Assembly: GCA_019695295.1 (NCBI GenBank)
Contig: JAIBAH010000026.1
Location: 1-42,831, forward strand
Origin: Bacteroidia bacterium
Lineage (GTDB): Bacteria > Bacteroidota > Bacteroidia > J057
DNA length: 42,831 nt
Reading direction: 5' to 3'
Shown: piece after piece, positions 16,953 to 25,750 of the stretch
Numbering within the stretch: position 1 is the first letter of the stretch
Layout of the letters: each line of letters begins with the position of its first letter
Notes under the pieces: model-generated
Seen by the model: the letters and a program-made list of their open reading frames with translations, nothing else
The model's database searches: none
Told to the model about the DNA's origin: nothing
Program-made: the position numbers and the translations under genes

Positions 16953-16993
16953 AAATTTTGCTGCTAACCCAATTATAGCATTGCTAAAATTTC
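16952..16993 (+). other. Intercistronic stem-loop without a T tract
   Basis: GAAATTTT (16952-16959) pairs with AAAATTTC (16986-16993), and TGCTA (16962-16966) pairs with TAGCA (16976-16980), giving an interrupted 13-bp stem that begins at the stop codon of the preceding gene. No T run follows, so a classic terminator is unlikely. It may instead protect or process the mRNA between the two genes. Confidence 0.5.
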
Positions 16994-17020
16994 AATAAAA
17001 CTTAATAAACAGAAACTACA

Positions 17021-20000
17021 ATGGGGAAAAATATACAAAATATATGTTTAAAAAATAATATTGACTACAAAAGTACAATACAAAAAATAGCTTATAAAAA
17101 ACTAAAAAGTATTTTTGGATTGCTCTTGGTTATATTGATTACATCAGTTAACTCATCAGATGCCTTAGCACAATGTGCTTGTGCAGGTACCAATTATGCT
17201 TCAATTGATGTAAATGGATGGACAGTAGGACAAAGTGGTACTATTACCACCTGCCAATATGGTGGCGAACGTTCAACTATTTTTAATACTGTGGCAGGTG
17301 CAGTTTACAGAATCTCAACGTGTGGTGCAGGTTACGATACCCAATTGTCTATATACACAACGGGTTGTACTTATATTGCCTACAACGACGATAACGGACC
17401 TGCTTGTACAGGTACTGCGGCTTCGGTACAATTTACATCGCCGGGTGGGAACTTATACTCAAAAATGAATCAATATAACTGTGTGACCAATACTACATGT
17501 ACAACAGTTAGCATAACCCTTATTTCGTGTCCTTCGCCAACATTAGGCTCTGTTTCCAATGCAGGTCCTATCAACTTTTGCGATGCAAGTGGTAACTTTA
17601 CTACGCCAGTAACCGTATCTGGACAAACTGGCACGGTGGTGTGGGATTGGGGTAGCAATAACGGCGTTTGGAACAATAACTGGGTTACGGGCAACAGTTC
17701 TGGTGTTTGCTGTTTTCCTAAAAAAACATCGAACAGCGATGGTAATGCTGATAGAATAAGATATAGAGTCCTAAATTGCGGTGTTTCAGTTACCTCTGGT
17801 ACAATTTTAATCGTAAACCGCTACAACGAAGCCCCCACAAGTATGAGTGCCTCTAGCCCATCCTATTGCGCAAGTGCATCCCCGGGTACGATTACACTGA
17901 CGGCAAACTTCCCGTCTAATATTAATATGAACGGGACTGTTCGGTTTTACAGCGGCAGTTGTGGTGGCACTTTGGTCGGATCGGTTTCCCCGGCGGCACT
18001 ATCCAGTACTGCATCCCTAACCATTGCAGCTCCTGCTGCTACTACTACTTATTATGCCCGATATGAGCCGGGAGCAGGGACAGGTTGTGCCAATACAGCC
18101 TGCGTTCAGACAACAGTAACCGTAACCGCTATCCCTAACGATAATTGTGCCAATGCAATCACTATCCCTTCGTTGCCTTATACAAGTGCCGTAATAGGTA
18201 ATACTTGTGCAACCAATGATTTTACGACTTCTGTTTGTGATGGCCCATACAAAAACGTTTGGTGGAAGGTAACCGGTATTTGTGGGACTATGACAGCGAT
18301 TACCTGTACCGGAGGCACCAATTTTGACAATGAAATAGCGGTCTTCACAGGTAGTTGCGGGAGTTTTACCGAAATCGTCTGTAACGATGATAATGGAGCG
18401 GGTTGTACAAGTAATTATGCAGGAGTAAGCTGGACTGCAACCGCCGGAACGGATTATTATATTTCTGTGGGCAGTTACTGGAGCGGAGGAACGACAGGAA
18501 ATTTACAATTGAATGTAACGGCTACTCCCTTTACTGCTTCCGTTGCCCCGACAGGAGCTACAGGAACAACTTCAATCTGTCTTGGAAGCAGTACTACCTT
18601 AACTGTAAGTGGTGGTACTATGGGAACCGGAGCCGTAACACAATGGTACACGGGTTCTTGCGGAGGTACGCTTGTGGGTACGGGGAATTCCATCGCAGTT
18701 TCTCCTACATCTACGACTACTTATTATGTAAGGTATAGTGGTACCTGCAATACCACTACCTGCGCAACGGTAACAGTAAATGTTCAAATACCCCCTGGTA
18801 ATCCTGCTGTATTCGGTACAAACACATGGAATGTATATTGTTATAATGGAAACAGTATTAACCTTGCCGGGTTACAGTATGGAGGGTTTTATACGGAATC
18901 AGGCTTGAGCTATGATAGTCAAACGAAATGGGCAACGGGTGGTACTCCATCCTCGGCTCCAGCTTATGCGGGTTGTCCTATCGGTATAGATAACCATACT
19001 GTAGTTTCCAAACGTCAGGGATTTCCGGTGGGTAATTATGCCCTTTCTATTCCTACCCACGATGATGACATTCGGGTATATATTAACGGAACACAGGTTT
19101 TTGAGCATATAGGGTGCTGTGATGCACATAATAATTTCTGGTGTGGGTATCTTGATGGTACATCTACGATTGAGGTTCGACATGGGGAAGGGGGAGGAGG
19201 CTCTCAGCAAGCCCTTACTTTTACAAGTACCGGTACGCCATCTACCTATGGGGTAAACCAATGGAACATATATACCTATGCTGGTTATAACCTGAATACT
19301 TATTATGGATATGCAGTGAATACTACCACATCCGAGTTTAATCTTGGTGTATTTGGGATGGGAGTTACAGCAAATCCGTCTGTTTTACCGGGTTATATAG
19401 GTTGTAACCCTGGCAATGACAATTGGTCTATCTCTGCAAAACGTCAAGGCTTCCCTTGTGCTACTTATAATGTCAATTTAGTGGCGCATGATGATGAGTA
19501 TATCTTGAATATAGATTATGATGGAAACAGCACAGTAGATTTTACCTCAACAGCAGGATGCTGTAATATTGGCTTAGGTACAAAATGGACAGGGGTATTA
19601 AGCACCAATTCCAAAGTCGAAATTATTCTAAAAGAAGGAGGGGGAGATGCGTATGTGGATATTGATTTTGTAAATATTACAACGGCATTACAGGGCGGTT
19701 CAATTGCAGGAATCTCAAACGGCTTTACTGTCTGCACAGGAACTGACCCTGGTGCTTTTACCAATACTGCAGATGCTTCTGCTGGTTCAAGTTCAGCTTT
19801 TACAGGAGGGGCAGCTTCATATCAGTGGGAAAGCTCTGTTACAAGCAGTTCATCCGGCTTTTCCAATATAGGTGGTGCGACTTCTGCTACCTACGACCCG
19901 GGCGCATTAACACAAACCACATGGTTCAGAAGAAGAGTAACCGATGCCTGCGGCACAGTAGCTTATTCCAATGTCATTCAGATAGTGGTTATTCCTCAAC

Positions 20001-23000
20001 CTATAGTAACTGTTACAGGTAGCCCTGCAAATGGTATCATCTGTGACGGAGGAACATGTACCCTCACTGCCAATGTGAGTGGTGGTACAGGCTGTACTAC
20101 CTATCAATGGCAGTTCTGGAATGGGACTTCTTGGCAAAATACAGGGGCTGGTGCAAGTACATTAGGGGCAGGACCTACCGTTACAAGAGATTACCGGGTA
20201 ATCATTACATGTGCTGCGGGATCGGGTTGTACGGCAACTTCTGCGGCATTTACGATTACTGTAAATCCAGACCCCATCAATCCTACCTTAAATACAAAAA
20301 CGCCGAATACGGCATCGGTTTGTGAAGGTACACCGGTTTCAGCTACTTTCAATGCAGGTACAGGAGGGGTAAGTTGTTCAGACGATTATCAGTACAGGAA
20401 AAATGGCGGTACATGGCTGGCTTATACCCCAGGTACAAATATTACAACGACAACAGGAGATGTTTCGGTAGAAATACAGGGACGAAGAGCCGGTTGTTCC
20501 TCTGGTTTGGGTTGTTCTGCAAATGCTTATACTTTACTTGCTTCATGGACAGTGAATAGCGCTTCTGTAGCTCCTACCGGTGCGAGTGGAACGACCACAA
20601 TTTGTGCCGGAGGCAGTACGACCCTGACTGTTTCGGGCGGGACTATGGGGACGGGAGCCGTAACGCAATGGTACACAGGTTCGTGTGGGGGTACGCTTTT
20701 GGGTACAGGGAATTCCATTACCGTTTCTCCTTCTACTACTACTGCTTATTATGTAAGGTATAGTGGTACCTGCAATACTACTACGTGTGCAACGGTAACG
20801 GTAACGGTGAATCCCCTTCATACTTTATCTCTCACCTCAGCAGCTCCTACCACGAACCAAACTGTTTGTAATGGAGCTGCGATTACCAATATTACTTATG
20901 CTGTGAGCGGTGGCGCAACGGGTGCAGGGGTAACGGGTTTACCCTCGGGAGTAAGTGGCACTTTCAGTGGAGGTACATTGACAATCAGCGGTACCCCCAC
21001 TGTGGATGGTACTTTTACCTATACAGTAACTACAACGGGAAATTCCTGCCCCGCAGTCACAGCAACCGGGACAATTATTGTAAACAGCCTGATAGATTAT
21101 GCAAACTTACAATTTCCGGGTTCGGCTTCTGTTTGTCAGGGGGGGAGCTTAACGGCTTATGGACAAGTATTTGAGCCGGGGGTAACCCCAGCAGCAGGTC
21201 AGGGAGCGGGCTTGGTTGCACAGATTGGTTACAGTACATCCAATACCAATCCGAACACATGGACGAATTGGTCTGCGGCTACTTTCAATGTACAGTCTGG
21301 GAATAATGATGAATTTGCAGGTACTTTAACAGGGCTCGCTCCCGGAACGTATTACTATACCTTCCGTTACTCCCTGAATGGATGTGCGTATCAATATGGT
21401 GGTTTCCCCAATGGATTCTGGAATGGCACTACTCAGATAAGCGGTGTATTAACGGTAAATCCGAATCATACGATAACCTTAACTTCAGCGGGAGCAACAA
21501 CCACTCAAACGCTTTGTCAGAATGTAGCGATAACGAATATCACCTACGCTTTGGGCGGAGGCGCAACCGGTGCAACGGTAACGGGTTTACCTTCAGGAGT
21601 AAACGCAAACGTAGCTGGCGGAGTATTGACCATCAGCGGCTCGCCAACGGTTTCCGGTCCATTCTCTTATTCTATCACGACAACCGGCAATGTTTGTACA
21701 GTAGCGACTGCTTCGGGAACGATAACGGTTAATCCGGTTCATACACTTTCGCTTTCTTCCGGCTCAAATACTCAAACAATTTGTTCCGGCTCATCCATTG
21801 GAAATATTGTGTATGCAGTAGGCGGAGGTGGAACAGGAGCCGGTGTAATGGGTTTGCCTACCGGATTAAGCGGGAACTTCTCAGGCGGGAATTTTACCAT
21901 CAGCGGCACCCCAACTCAGACCGGCACATTTAGTTACACCGTAACTACAACCGGAAACGGATGTACAGTTGCAACGGCAACGGGCAGTATTACAATCAAT
22001 CCTCTTCATACGCTTACTTTATCCTCCGGCTCGACAACGCAAACGGTTTGTCAGAATGTGGCAATCGGCAATATTGTTTACACAGTAGGTGGCGGCGCAA
22101 CTGGCGCAGGCGTAACGGGTTTACCGCCGGGTGTAAGCGGCAATTTCAGTGGGGGAACTTTGACAATCAGCGGCACACCTACCGCAGGAGGCACATTTAC
22201 CTATACCGTAACGACTACGGGTAATAGTTGTCCTGCGGCTACCGCTACAGGAACGATAACGGTAAATAGTTTATTAGATTGGGTAAACTTACAGTTTCCT
22301 GCAAGTACTACGATATGTCCTTCCGGCTCTCTGACTGCTTACGGACGATTATACGAGCCGGGAGTAACCCCTCCTGCGGGTGCTCCTTCAGGGGTAGTAG
22401 TACAAATAGGATACAACTCTTCAAATACCAACCCGAATACCTGGACAAACTGGAGTGCAGCAACCTATAATGCACAATTCGGGAATGATGATGAATATGC
22501 AGGTACAATTTCAGGTCTTTCATCAGGTACCTATTATTATACTTTCCGCTATTCTTTGAATGGATGTGCGTATCAGTATGGAGGGTATAGCGGACCTGGC
22601 GGCGGTATTTGGGATGGTACAACTTATGTAAGTGGAGTACTTACAGTAAATCCTAATCACACCCTCAGTTTAACCTCAGCTGGAGCAACAACCACGCAAA
22701 CGCTTTGTCAGAATGTAGCGATAACGGATATCACCTACGCTTTGGGCGGAGGTGCAACGGGCGCAACGGTAACGGGCTTACCTTCTGGAGTAACCGCAAA
22801 CGTAGCCGGCGGAGTATTGACCATCAGCGGTACGCCAACGGTTTCCGGTCCATTCTCTTATTCTATCACGACAACCGGCAACGCCTGTACAGTAGCTACT
22901 GCTTCCGGAACGATAACGGTTAATCCGGTTCATACACTTTCGCTTTCTTCCGGCTCAAATACTCAAACAATTTGTTCCGGCTCATCCATTGGAAATATTG

Positions 23001-24841
23001 TGTATGCAGTAGGCGGAGGGGGAACAGGAGCCGGTGTAACGGGTTTGCCTACCGGATTAAGCGGGAACTTCTCAGGCGGGAATTTTACCATCAGCGGCAC
23101 CCCAACTCAGACCGGCACATTTAGTTACACTGTAACTACAACCGGAAACGGATGTACAGTTGCAACCGCAACGGGTAGTATTACAATCAATCCTCTTCAT
23201 ACGCTTACTTTATCCTCCGGCTCGACAACGCAAACGGTTTGTCAGAATGTGGCAATCGGCAATATTGTTTACACAGTAGGTGGCGGCGCAACTGGCGCAG
23301 GCGTAACGGGTTTACCGCCGGGTGTAAGCGGCAATTTCAGTGGGGGAACTTTGACAATCAGCGGCACACCTACCGCAGGAGGCACATTTACCTATACCGT
23401 AACGACTACGGGTAATAGTTGTCCTGCGGCTACCGCTACAGGAACGATAACGGTAAATAGTTTATTAGATTGGGTAAACTTACAGTTTCCTGCAAGTACT
23501 ACGATATGTCCTTCCGGCTCTCTGACTGCTTACGGACGATTATACGAGCCGGGAGTAACCCCTCCTGCGGGTGCTCCTTCAGGGGTAGTAGTACAAATAG
23601 GATACAACTCTTCAAATACCAACCCGAATACCTGGACAAACTGGAGTGCAGCAACCTATAATGCACAATTCGGGAATGATGATGAATATGCAGGTACAAT
23701 TTCAGGTCTTTCATCAGGTACCTATTATTATACTTTCCGCTATTCTTTGAATGGATGTGCGTATCAGTATGGAGGGTATAGCGGACCTGGCGGCGGTATT
23801 TGGGATGGTACAACTTATGTAAGTGGAGTACTTACAGTAAATCCTAATCACACCCTCAGTTTAACCTCAGCTGGAGCAACAACCACGCAAACGCTTTGTC
23901 AGAATGTAGCGATAACGGATATCACCTACGCTTTGGGCGGAGGTGCAACGGGCGCAACGGTAACGGGCTTACCTTCTGGAGTAACCGCAAACGTAGCCGG
24001 CGGAGTATTGACCATCAGCGGTACGCCAACGGTTTCCGGTCCATTCTCTTATTCTATCACGACAACCGGCAACGCCTGTACAGTAGCTACTGCTTCCGGA
24101 ACGATAACGGTTAATCCGGTTCATACACTTTCGCTTTCTTCCGGCTCAAATACTCAAACAATTTGTTCCGGCTCATCCATTGGAAATATTGTGTATGCAG
24201 TAGGCGGAGGGGGAACAGGAGCCGGTGTAACGGGTTTGCCTACCGGATTAAGCGGGAACTTCTCAGGCGGGAATTTTACCATCAGCGGCACCCCAACTCA
24301 GACCGGCACATTTAGTTACACCGTAACCACAACCGGAAATGGCTGTACGGTTGCAACTGCGACGGGTAGTATTACAATAGTCCCCGGACTTGTATTAACT
24401 CCAGGTGGGACTAATGTTTCTTGTAATGGCGGAAATAACGGAACCGCTTCCGTTACAGCAACAGGAGGTACCGGAACTTATACTTATTCATGGTGGATTA
24501 ACGGAAGTACAGGCAGCAGTATCAGTGGACTGACAGTGGGTAGCTATACAGTAACGGTAACGAGCGGACCATGCAGCGCAACTTCAAACTATACGGTAAC
24601 AGAACCTCCGGTATTATTGGCTTCTACTTGTATTAAACACGACATTTGTCAGCTAAATCAGGGGGAAATCTCAGTGCAGGTGGCAGGAGGAACTTCTCCT
24701 TATACGATAGCCTGGACCCCTTCAGGAGGAAGCCCCGCCTCACCCATTACGACAAGTAATGCGCAAACCATCATTACAGGTTTAACGGGAGGGGTAACTT
24801 ATACGATAACGGTAACAGATTTTAACGGATGTACTCCATAA
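17021..24841 (+). CDS. Giant repetitive secreted adhesin-like protein (PA14-like, Ig/PKD-like and SprB repeats)
   Basis: 2606 residues. A signal peptide with a long basic N-region ends near 51 (SSDALAQ). In order: a disulfide-rich lectin/prepeptidase-like domain (52-170), Ig-like modules (172-370), a second domain like the first (372-504, starting PNDNCANA), an Ig module (507-588), two PA14-like domains (597-737, 742-887; shared KRQGFP, HDDE and GCC motifs), more Ig modules (890-1264), then Ig/PKD-like units (VTGLPxGV, LTISGTPT, TTTGNxC) interleaved with a YYYTFRYSLNGCAYQYGG module (1267-2454). It ends with SprB repeats (2457-2606). Two units are a recent 397-residue tandem duplication. No C-terminal T9SS domain is visible; the last residues are VTDFNGCTP. 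Expected role by analogy with SprB-type proteins: surface adhesion or gliding. A promoter follows for the next gene, which argues that the stop is real. Confidence 0.9.
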   Translation: MGKNIQNICLKNNIDYKSTIQKIAYKKLKSIFGLLLVILITSVNSSDALAQCACAGTNYASIDVNGWTVGQSGTITTCQYGGERSTIFNTVAGAVYRISTCGAGYDTQLSIYTTGCTYIAYNDDNGPACTGTAASVQFTSPGGNLYSKMNQYNCVTNTTCTTVSITLISCPSPTLGSVSNAGPINFCDASGNFTTPVTVSGQTGTVVWDWGSNNGVWNNNWVTGNSSGVCCFPKKTSNSDGNADRIRYRVLNCGVSVTSGTILIVNRYNEAPTSMSASSPSYCASASPGTITLTANFPSNINMNGTVRFYSGSCGGTLVGSVSPAALSSTASLTIAAPAATTTYYARYEPGAGTGCANTACVQTTVTVTAIPNDNCANAITIPSLPYTSAVIGNTCATNDFTTSVCDGPYKNVWWKVTGICGTMTAITCTGGTNFDNEIAVFTGSCGSFTEIVCNDDNGAGCTSNYAGVSWTATAGTDYYISVGSYWSGGTTGNLQLNVTATPFTASVAPTGATGTTSICLGSSTTLTVSGGTMGTGAVTQWYTGSCGGTLVGTGNSIAVSPTSTTTYYVRYSGTCNTTTCATVTVNVQIPPGNPAVFGTNTWNVYCYNGNSINLAGLQYGGFYTESGLSYDSQTKWATGGTPSSAPAYAGCPIGIDNHTVVSKRQGFPVGNYALSIPTHDDDIRVYINGTQVFEHIGCCDAHNNFWCGYLDGTSTIEVRHGEGGGGSQQALTFTSTGTPSTYGVNQWNIYTYAGYNLNTYYGYAVNTTTSEFNLGVFGMGVTANPSVLPGYIGCNPGNDNWSISAKRQGFPCATYNVNLVAHDDEYILNIDYDGNSTVDFTSTAGCCNIGLGTKWTGVLSTNSKVEIILKEGGGDAYVDIDFVNITTALQGGSIAGISNGFTVCTGTDPGAFTNTADASAGSSSAFTGGAASYQWESSVTSSSSGFSNIGGATSATYDPGALTQTTWFRRRVTDACGTVAYSNVIQIVVIPQPIVTVTGSPANGIICDGGTCTLTANVSGGTGCTTYQWQFWNGTSWQNTGAGASTLGAGPTVTRDYRVIITCAAGSGCTATSAAFTITVNPDPINPTLNTKTPNTASVCEGTPVSATFNAGTGGVSCSDDYQYRKNGGTWLAYTPGTNITTTTGDVSVEIQGRRAGCSSGLGCSANAYTLLASWTVNSASVAPTGASGTTTICAGGSTTLTVSGGTMGTGAVTQWYTGSCGGTLLGTGNSITVSPSTTTAYYVRYSGTCNTTTCATVTVTVNPLHTLSLTSAAPTTNQTVCNGAAITNITYAVSGGATGAGVTGLPSGVSGTFSGGTLTISGTPTVDGTFTYTVTTTGNSCPAVTATGTIIVNSLIDYANLQFPGSASVCQGGSLTAYGQVFEPGVTPAAGQGAGLVAQIGYSTSNTNPNTWTNWSAATFNVQSGNNDEFAGTLTGLAPGTYYYTFRYSLNGCAYQYGGFPNGFWNGTTQISGVLTVNPNHTITLTSAGATTTQTLCQNVAITNITYALGGGATGATVTGLPSGVNANVAGGVLTISGSPTVSGPFSYSITTTGNVCTVATASGTITVNPVHTLSLSSGSNTQTICSGSSIGNIVYAVGGGGTGAGVMGLPTGLSGNFSGGNFTISGTPTQTGTFSYTVTTTGNGCTVATATGSITINPLHTLTLSSGSTTQTVCQNVAIGNIVYTVGGGATGAGVTGLPPGVSGNFSGGTLTISGTPTAGGTFTYTVTTTGNSCPAATATGTITVNSLLDWVNLQFPASTTICPSGSLTAYGRLYEPGVTPPAGAPSGVVVQIGYNSSNTNPNTWTNWSAATYNAQFGNDDEYAGTISGLSSGTYYYTFRYSLNGCAYQYGGYSGPGGGIWDGTTYVSGVLTVNPNHTLSLTSAGATTTQTLCQNVAITDITYALGGGATGATVTGLPSGVTANVAGGVLTISGTPTVSGPFSYSITTTGNACTVATASGTITVNPVHTLSLSSGSNTQTICSGSSIGNIVYAVGGGGTGAGVTGLPTGLSGNFSGGNFTISGTPTQTGTFSYTVTTTGNGCTVATATGSITINPLHTLTLSSGSTTQTVCQNVAIGNIVYTVGGGATGAGVTGLPPGVSGNFSGGTLTISGTPTAGGTFTYTVTTTGNSCPAATATGTITVNSLLDWVNLQFPASTTICPSGSLTAYGRLYEPGVTPPAGAPSGVVVQIGYNSSNTNPNTWTNWSAATYNAQFGNDDEYAGTISGLSSGTYYYTFRYSLNGCAYQYGGYSGPGGGIWDGTTYVSGVLTVNPNHTLSLTSAGATTTQTLCQNVAITDITYALGGGATGATVTGLPSGVTANVAGGVLTISGTPTVSGPFSYSITTTGNACTVATASGTITVNPVHTLSLSSGSNTQTICSGSSIGNIVYAVGGGGTGAGVTGLPTGLSGNFSGGNFTISGTPTQTGTFSYTVTTTGNGCTVATATGSITIVPGLVLTPGGTNVSCNGGNNGTASVTATGGTGTYTYSWWINGSTGSSISGLTVGSYTVTVTSGPCSATSNYTVTEPPVLLASTCIKHDICQLNQGEISVQVAGGTSPYTIAWTPSGGSPASPITTSNAQTIITGLTGGVTYTITVTDFNGCTP
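20563..20812 (+). repeat. Second copy of a dispersed Ig-module coding repeat
   Basis: This segment encodes an Ig-like module (VAPTGASGTT, then TVSGGTMGTGAVTQWYTGSC) nearly identical in protein to that at 18541-18785 about 2 kb upstream, but with many synonymous base differences. It is therefore an older duplication than the 1191-bp tandem repeat further on. Confidence 0.75.
21730..24111 (+). repeat. Two tandem 1191-bp direct repeats, near-identical
   Basis: Unit 1 is 21730-22920 and unit 2 is 22921-24111, an exact offset of 1191 bases (397 codons, in frame). By eye only about five base differences separate them, all in the first 270 bases. A third partial copy continues at 24112 to about 24340 before diverging. 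Upstream of 21730 the similarity continues but is weaker, so the units grew from older homologous modules. Each unit encodes three Ig/PKD-like modules plus one YYYTFRYSLNG module. Confidence 0.93.
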
Positions 24842-24857
24842 TATAAAAAATTATTTT

Positions 24858-24865
24858 TATCTTTG
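24858..24865 (+). promoter_or_regulatory. -7 box (TATCTTTG) for the 258-residue SprB-like gene
   Basis: TATCTTTG matches TAnnTTTG, 17 bases after the stop of the giant gene and 37 bases before the next ATG. It gives the small gene its own transcription start. Confidence 0.7.
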
Positions 24866-24901
24866 ACAAATTTTAAATTCATTTATTAAACATTAATTTT
24901 T

Positions 24902-25678
24902 ATGAAAAGGATTTTATTTTTCGCATTGTTTTTAGGGGGAGTATTCTTCTCTCTTAATGTTCAGGCGCAATTAGCTGCTTGTCCTCCGGGTCCAGGTTGG
25001 GTTGCAAACACAGGTATGAGTGCTACTATTGTTGGTTCTTCTACAGGGTTGCCTTTTAGTATTACGGCAGTAGCAAATACTCCTTACAATGGTTTTGGGG
25101 TAAGTTGTGCACTTGCATCTACGGGTACTAATATGAATGGTAGCGTAACGGCTACAATTACAGGTGGTTCTTCTCCGTTTACTTACAACCTTACGGGTGG
25201 ATCAGCTCAATCTAATACGGGTGTTGCAGGTACAACCAACACATTCAGTGGTCTCTTTGGCGCAAATACCAACTCTGCTGCCAATACTTATTCTGTAAAT
25301 GCGGTTGACTTGAATGGTTGTACAGCGGCAATGTCCGGAAACGTAAACGTTACAGCTCCACCCGATTTGATTGCAGGAACCTGTATGACAGCTGACTTGT
25401 GTCAGACCAATAACGCACAGGTTCAAGTGAGTGCAGCTGGTGGAGCAATTGGGGGTGCAACTCCTGGTTACAACGTAGCCTGGTCTTCAGTAGCAAACTC
25501 TCCTTTTGCAGGTCCTCCCGCAGCAGGTCTTGGAGGCCCTACGGCTCCTGGAACAAACCCATCTCCTTATGTTAATGCAATTGCTACAAGTGGTGGTGCA
25601 ATTCTTGTAACAGGCTTAAGCGGTAACAGTACTTACTCTTTCGTAGTAACTGACGACAATGGTTGTATTGTACAATAA
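24902..25678 (+). CDS. Small secreted SprB-like repeat protein without T9SS tail
   Basis: 258 residues with a clear signal peptide (MKRILFFALFLGGVFFSLNVQAQ). The mature protein is two SprB-like beta modules: about 50-150 (GSVTATITGGSSPFTYNL, ending VDLNGCTAAM) and 152-258 (PPDLIAGTCMTADLCQ, ending VVTDDNGCIVQ). The second aligns with the last 76 residues of the giant protein upstream (PPVLLASTCIKHDICQ to VTDFNGCTP), sharing the paired Cys near its start and the final GC. No T9SS sorting domain follows the last Cys. It has its own promoter and a downstream terminator, so it may be expressed at a different, possibly higher, level than its neighbours. The role is unknown; a surface or filament subunit is one inference. 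Confidence 0.85.
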   Translation: MKRILFFALFLGGVFFSLNVQAQLAACPPGPGWVANTGMSATIVGSSTGLPFSITAVANTPYNGFGVSCALASTGTNMNGSVTATITGGSSPFTYNLTGGSAQSNTGVAGTTNTFSGLFGANTNSAANTYSVNAVDLNGCTAAMSGNVNVTAPPDLIAGTCMTADLCQTNNAQVQVSAAGGAIGGATPGYNVAWSSVANSPFAGPPAAGLGGPTAPGTNPSPYVNAIATSGGAILVTGLSGNSTYSFVVTDDNGCIVQ

Positions 25679-25686
25679 TTTTTTTG

Positions 25687-25727
25687 GCTGATGCGGGGCG
25701 GGGAAACTCCTCCCCCCATCGGTTTTT
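25687..25727 (+). terminator. GC-rich terminator hairpin between the 258- and 591-residue protein genes
   Basis: CTGATG at 25688-25693 pairs with CATCGG at 25717-25722 (one G-T pair), extended by G-rich and C-rich arms, and is followed by TTTTT. It lies just after the stop at 25678, so the following gene probably depends on read-through or an unseen promoter. Confidence 0.72.
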
Positions 25728-25750
25728 GAAGTAAAATAAGAGAAAAATAT

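Noticed and set aside
22279-24114. Pairs of identical open frames on both strands inside the repeat region (for example a 104-codon frame on the minus strand at 22308-22622 and 23499-23813)
   Set aside because: They are shadows of the tandemly duplicated coding sequence, lie entirely inside the giant gene and show no start context or domain features.
20820-24380. CRISPR-like array, because of regular repeated segments
   Set aside because: Repeat units are long, in frame, protein-coding and without unique spacers of constant size.
24841-24902. Possible frameshift or premature stop at the end of the giant gene, which would separate it from a missing T9SS tail
   Set aside because: The bases after the stop contain a promoter box and AT-rich leader, not repeat-coding sequence in any frame, and the next gene has its own signal peptide.
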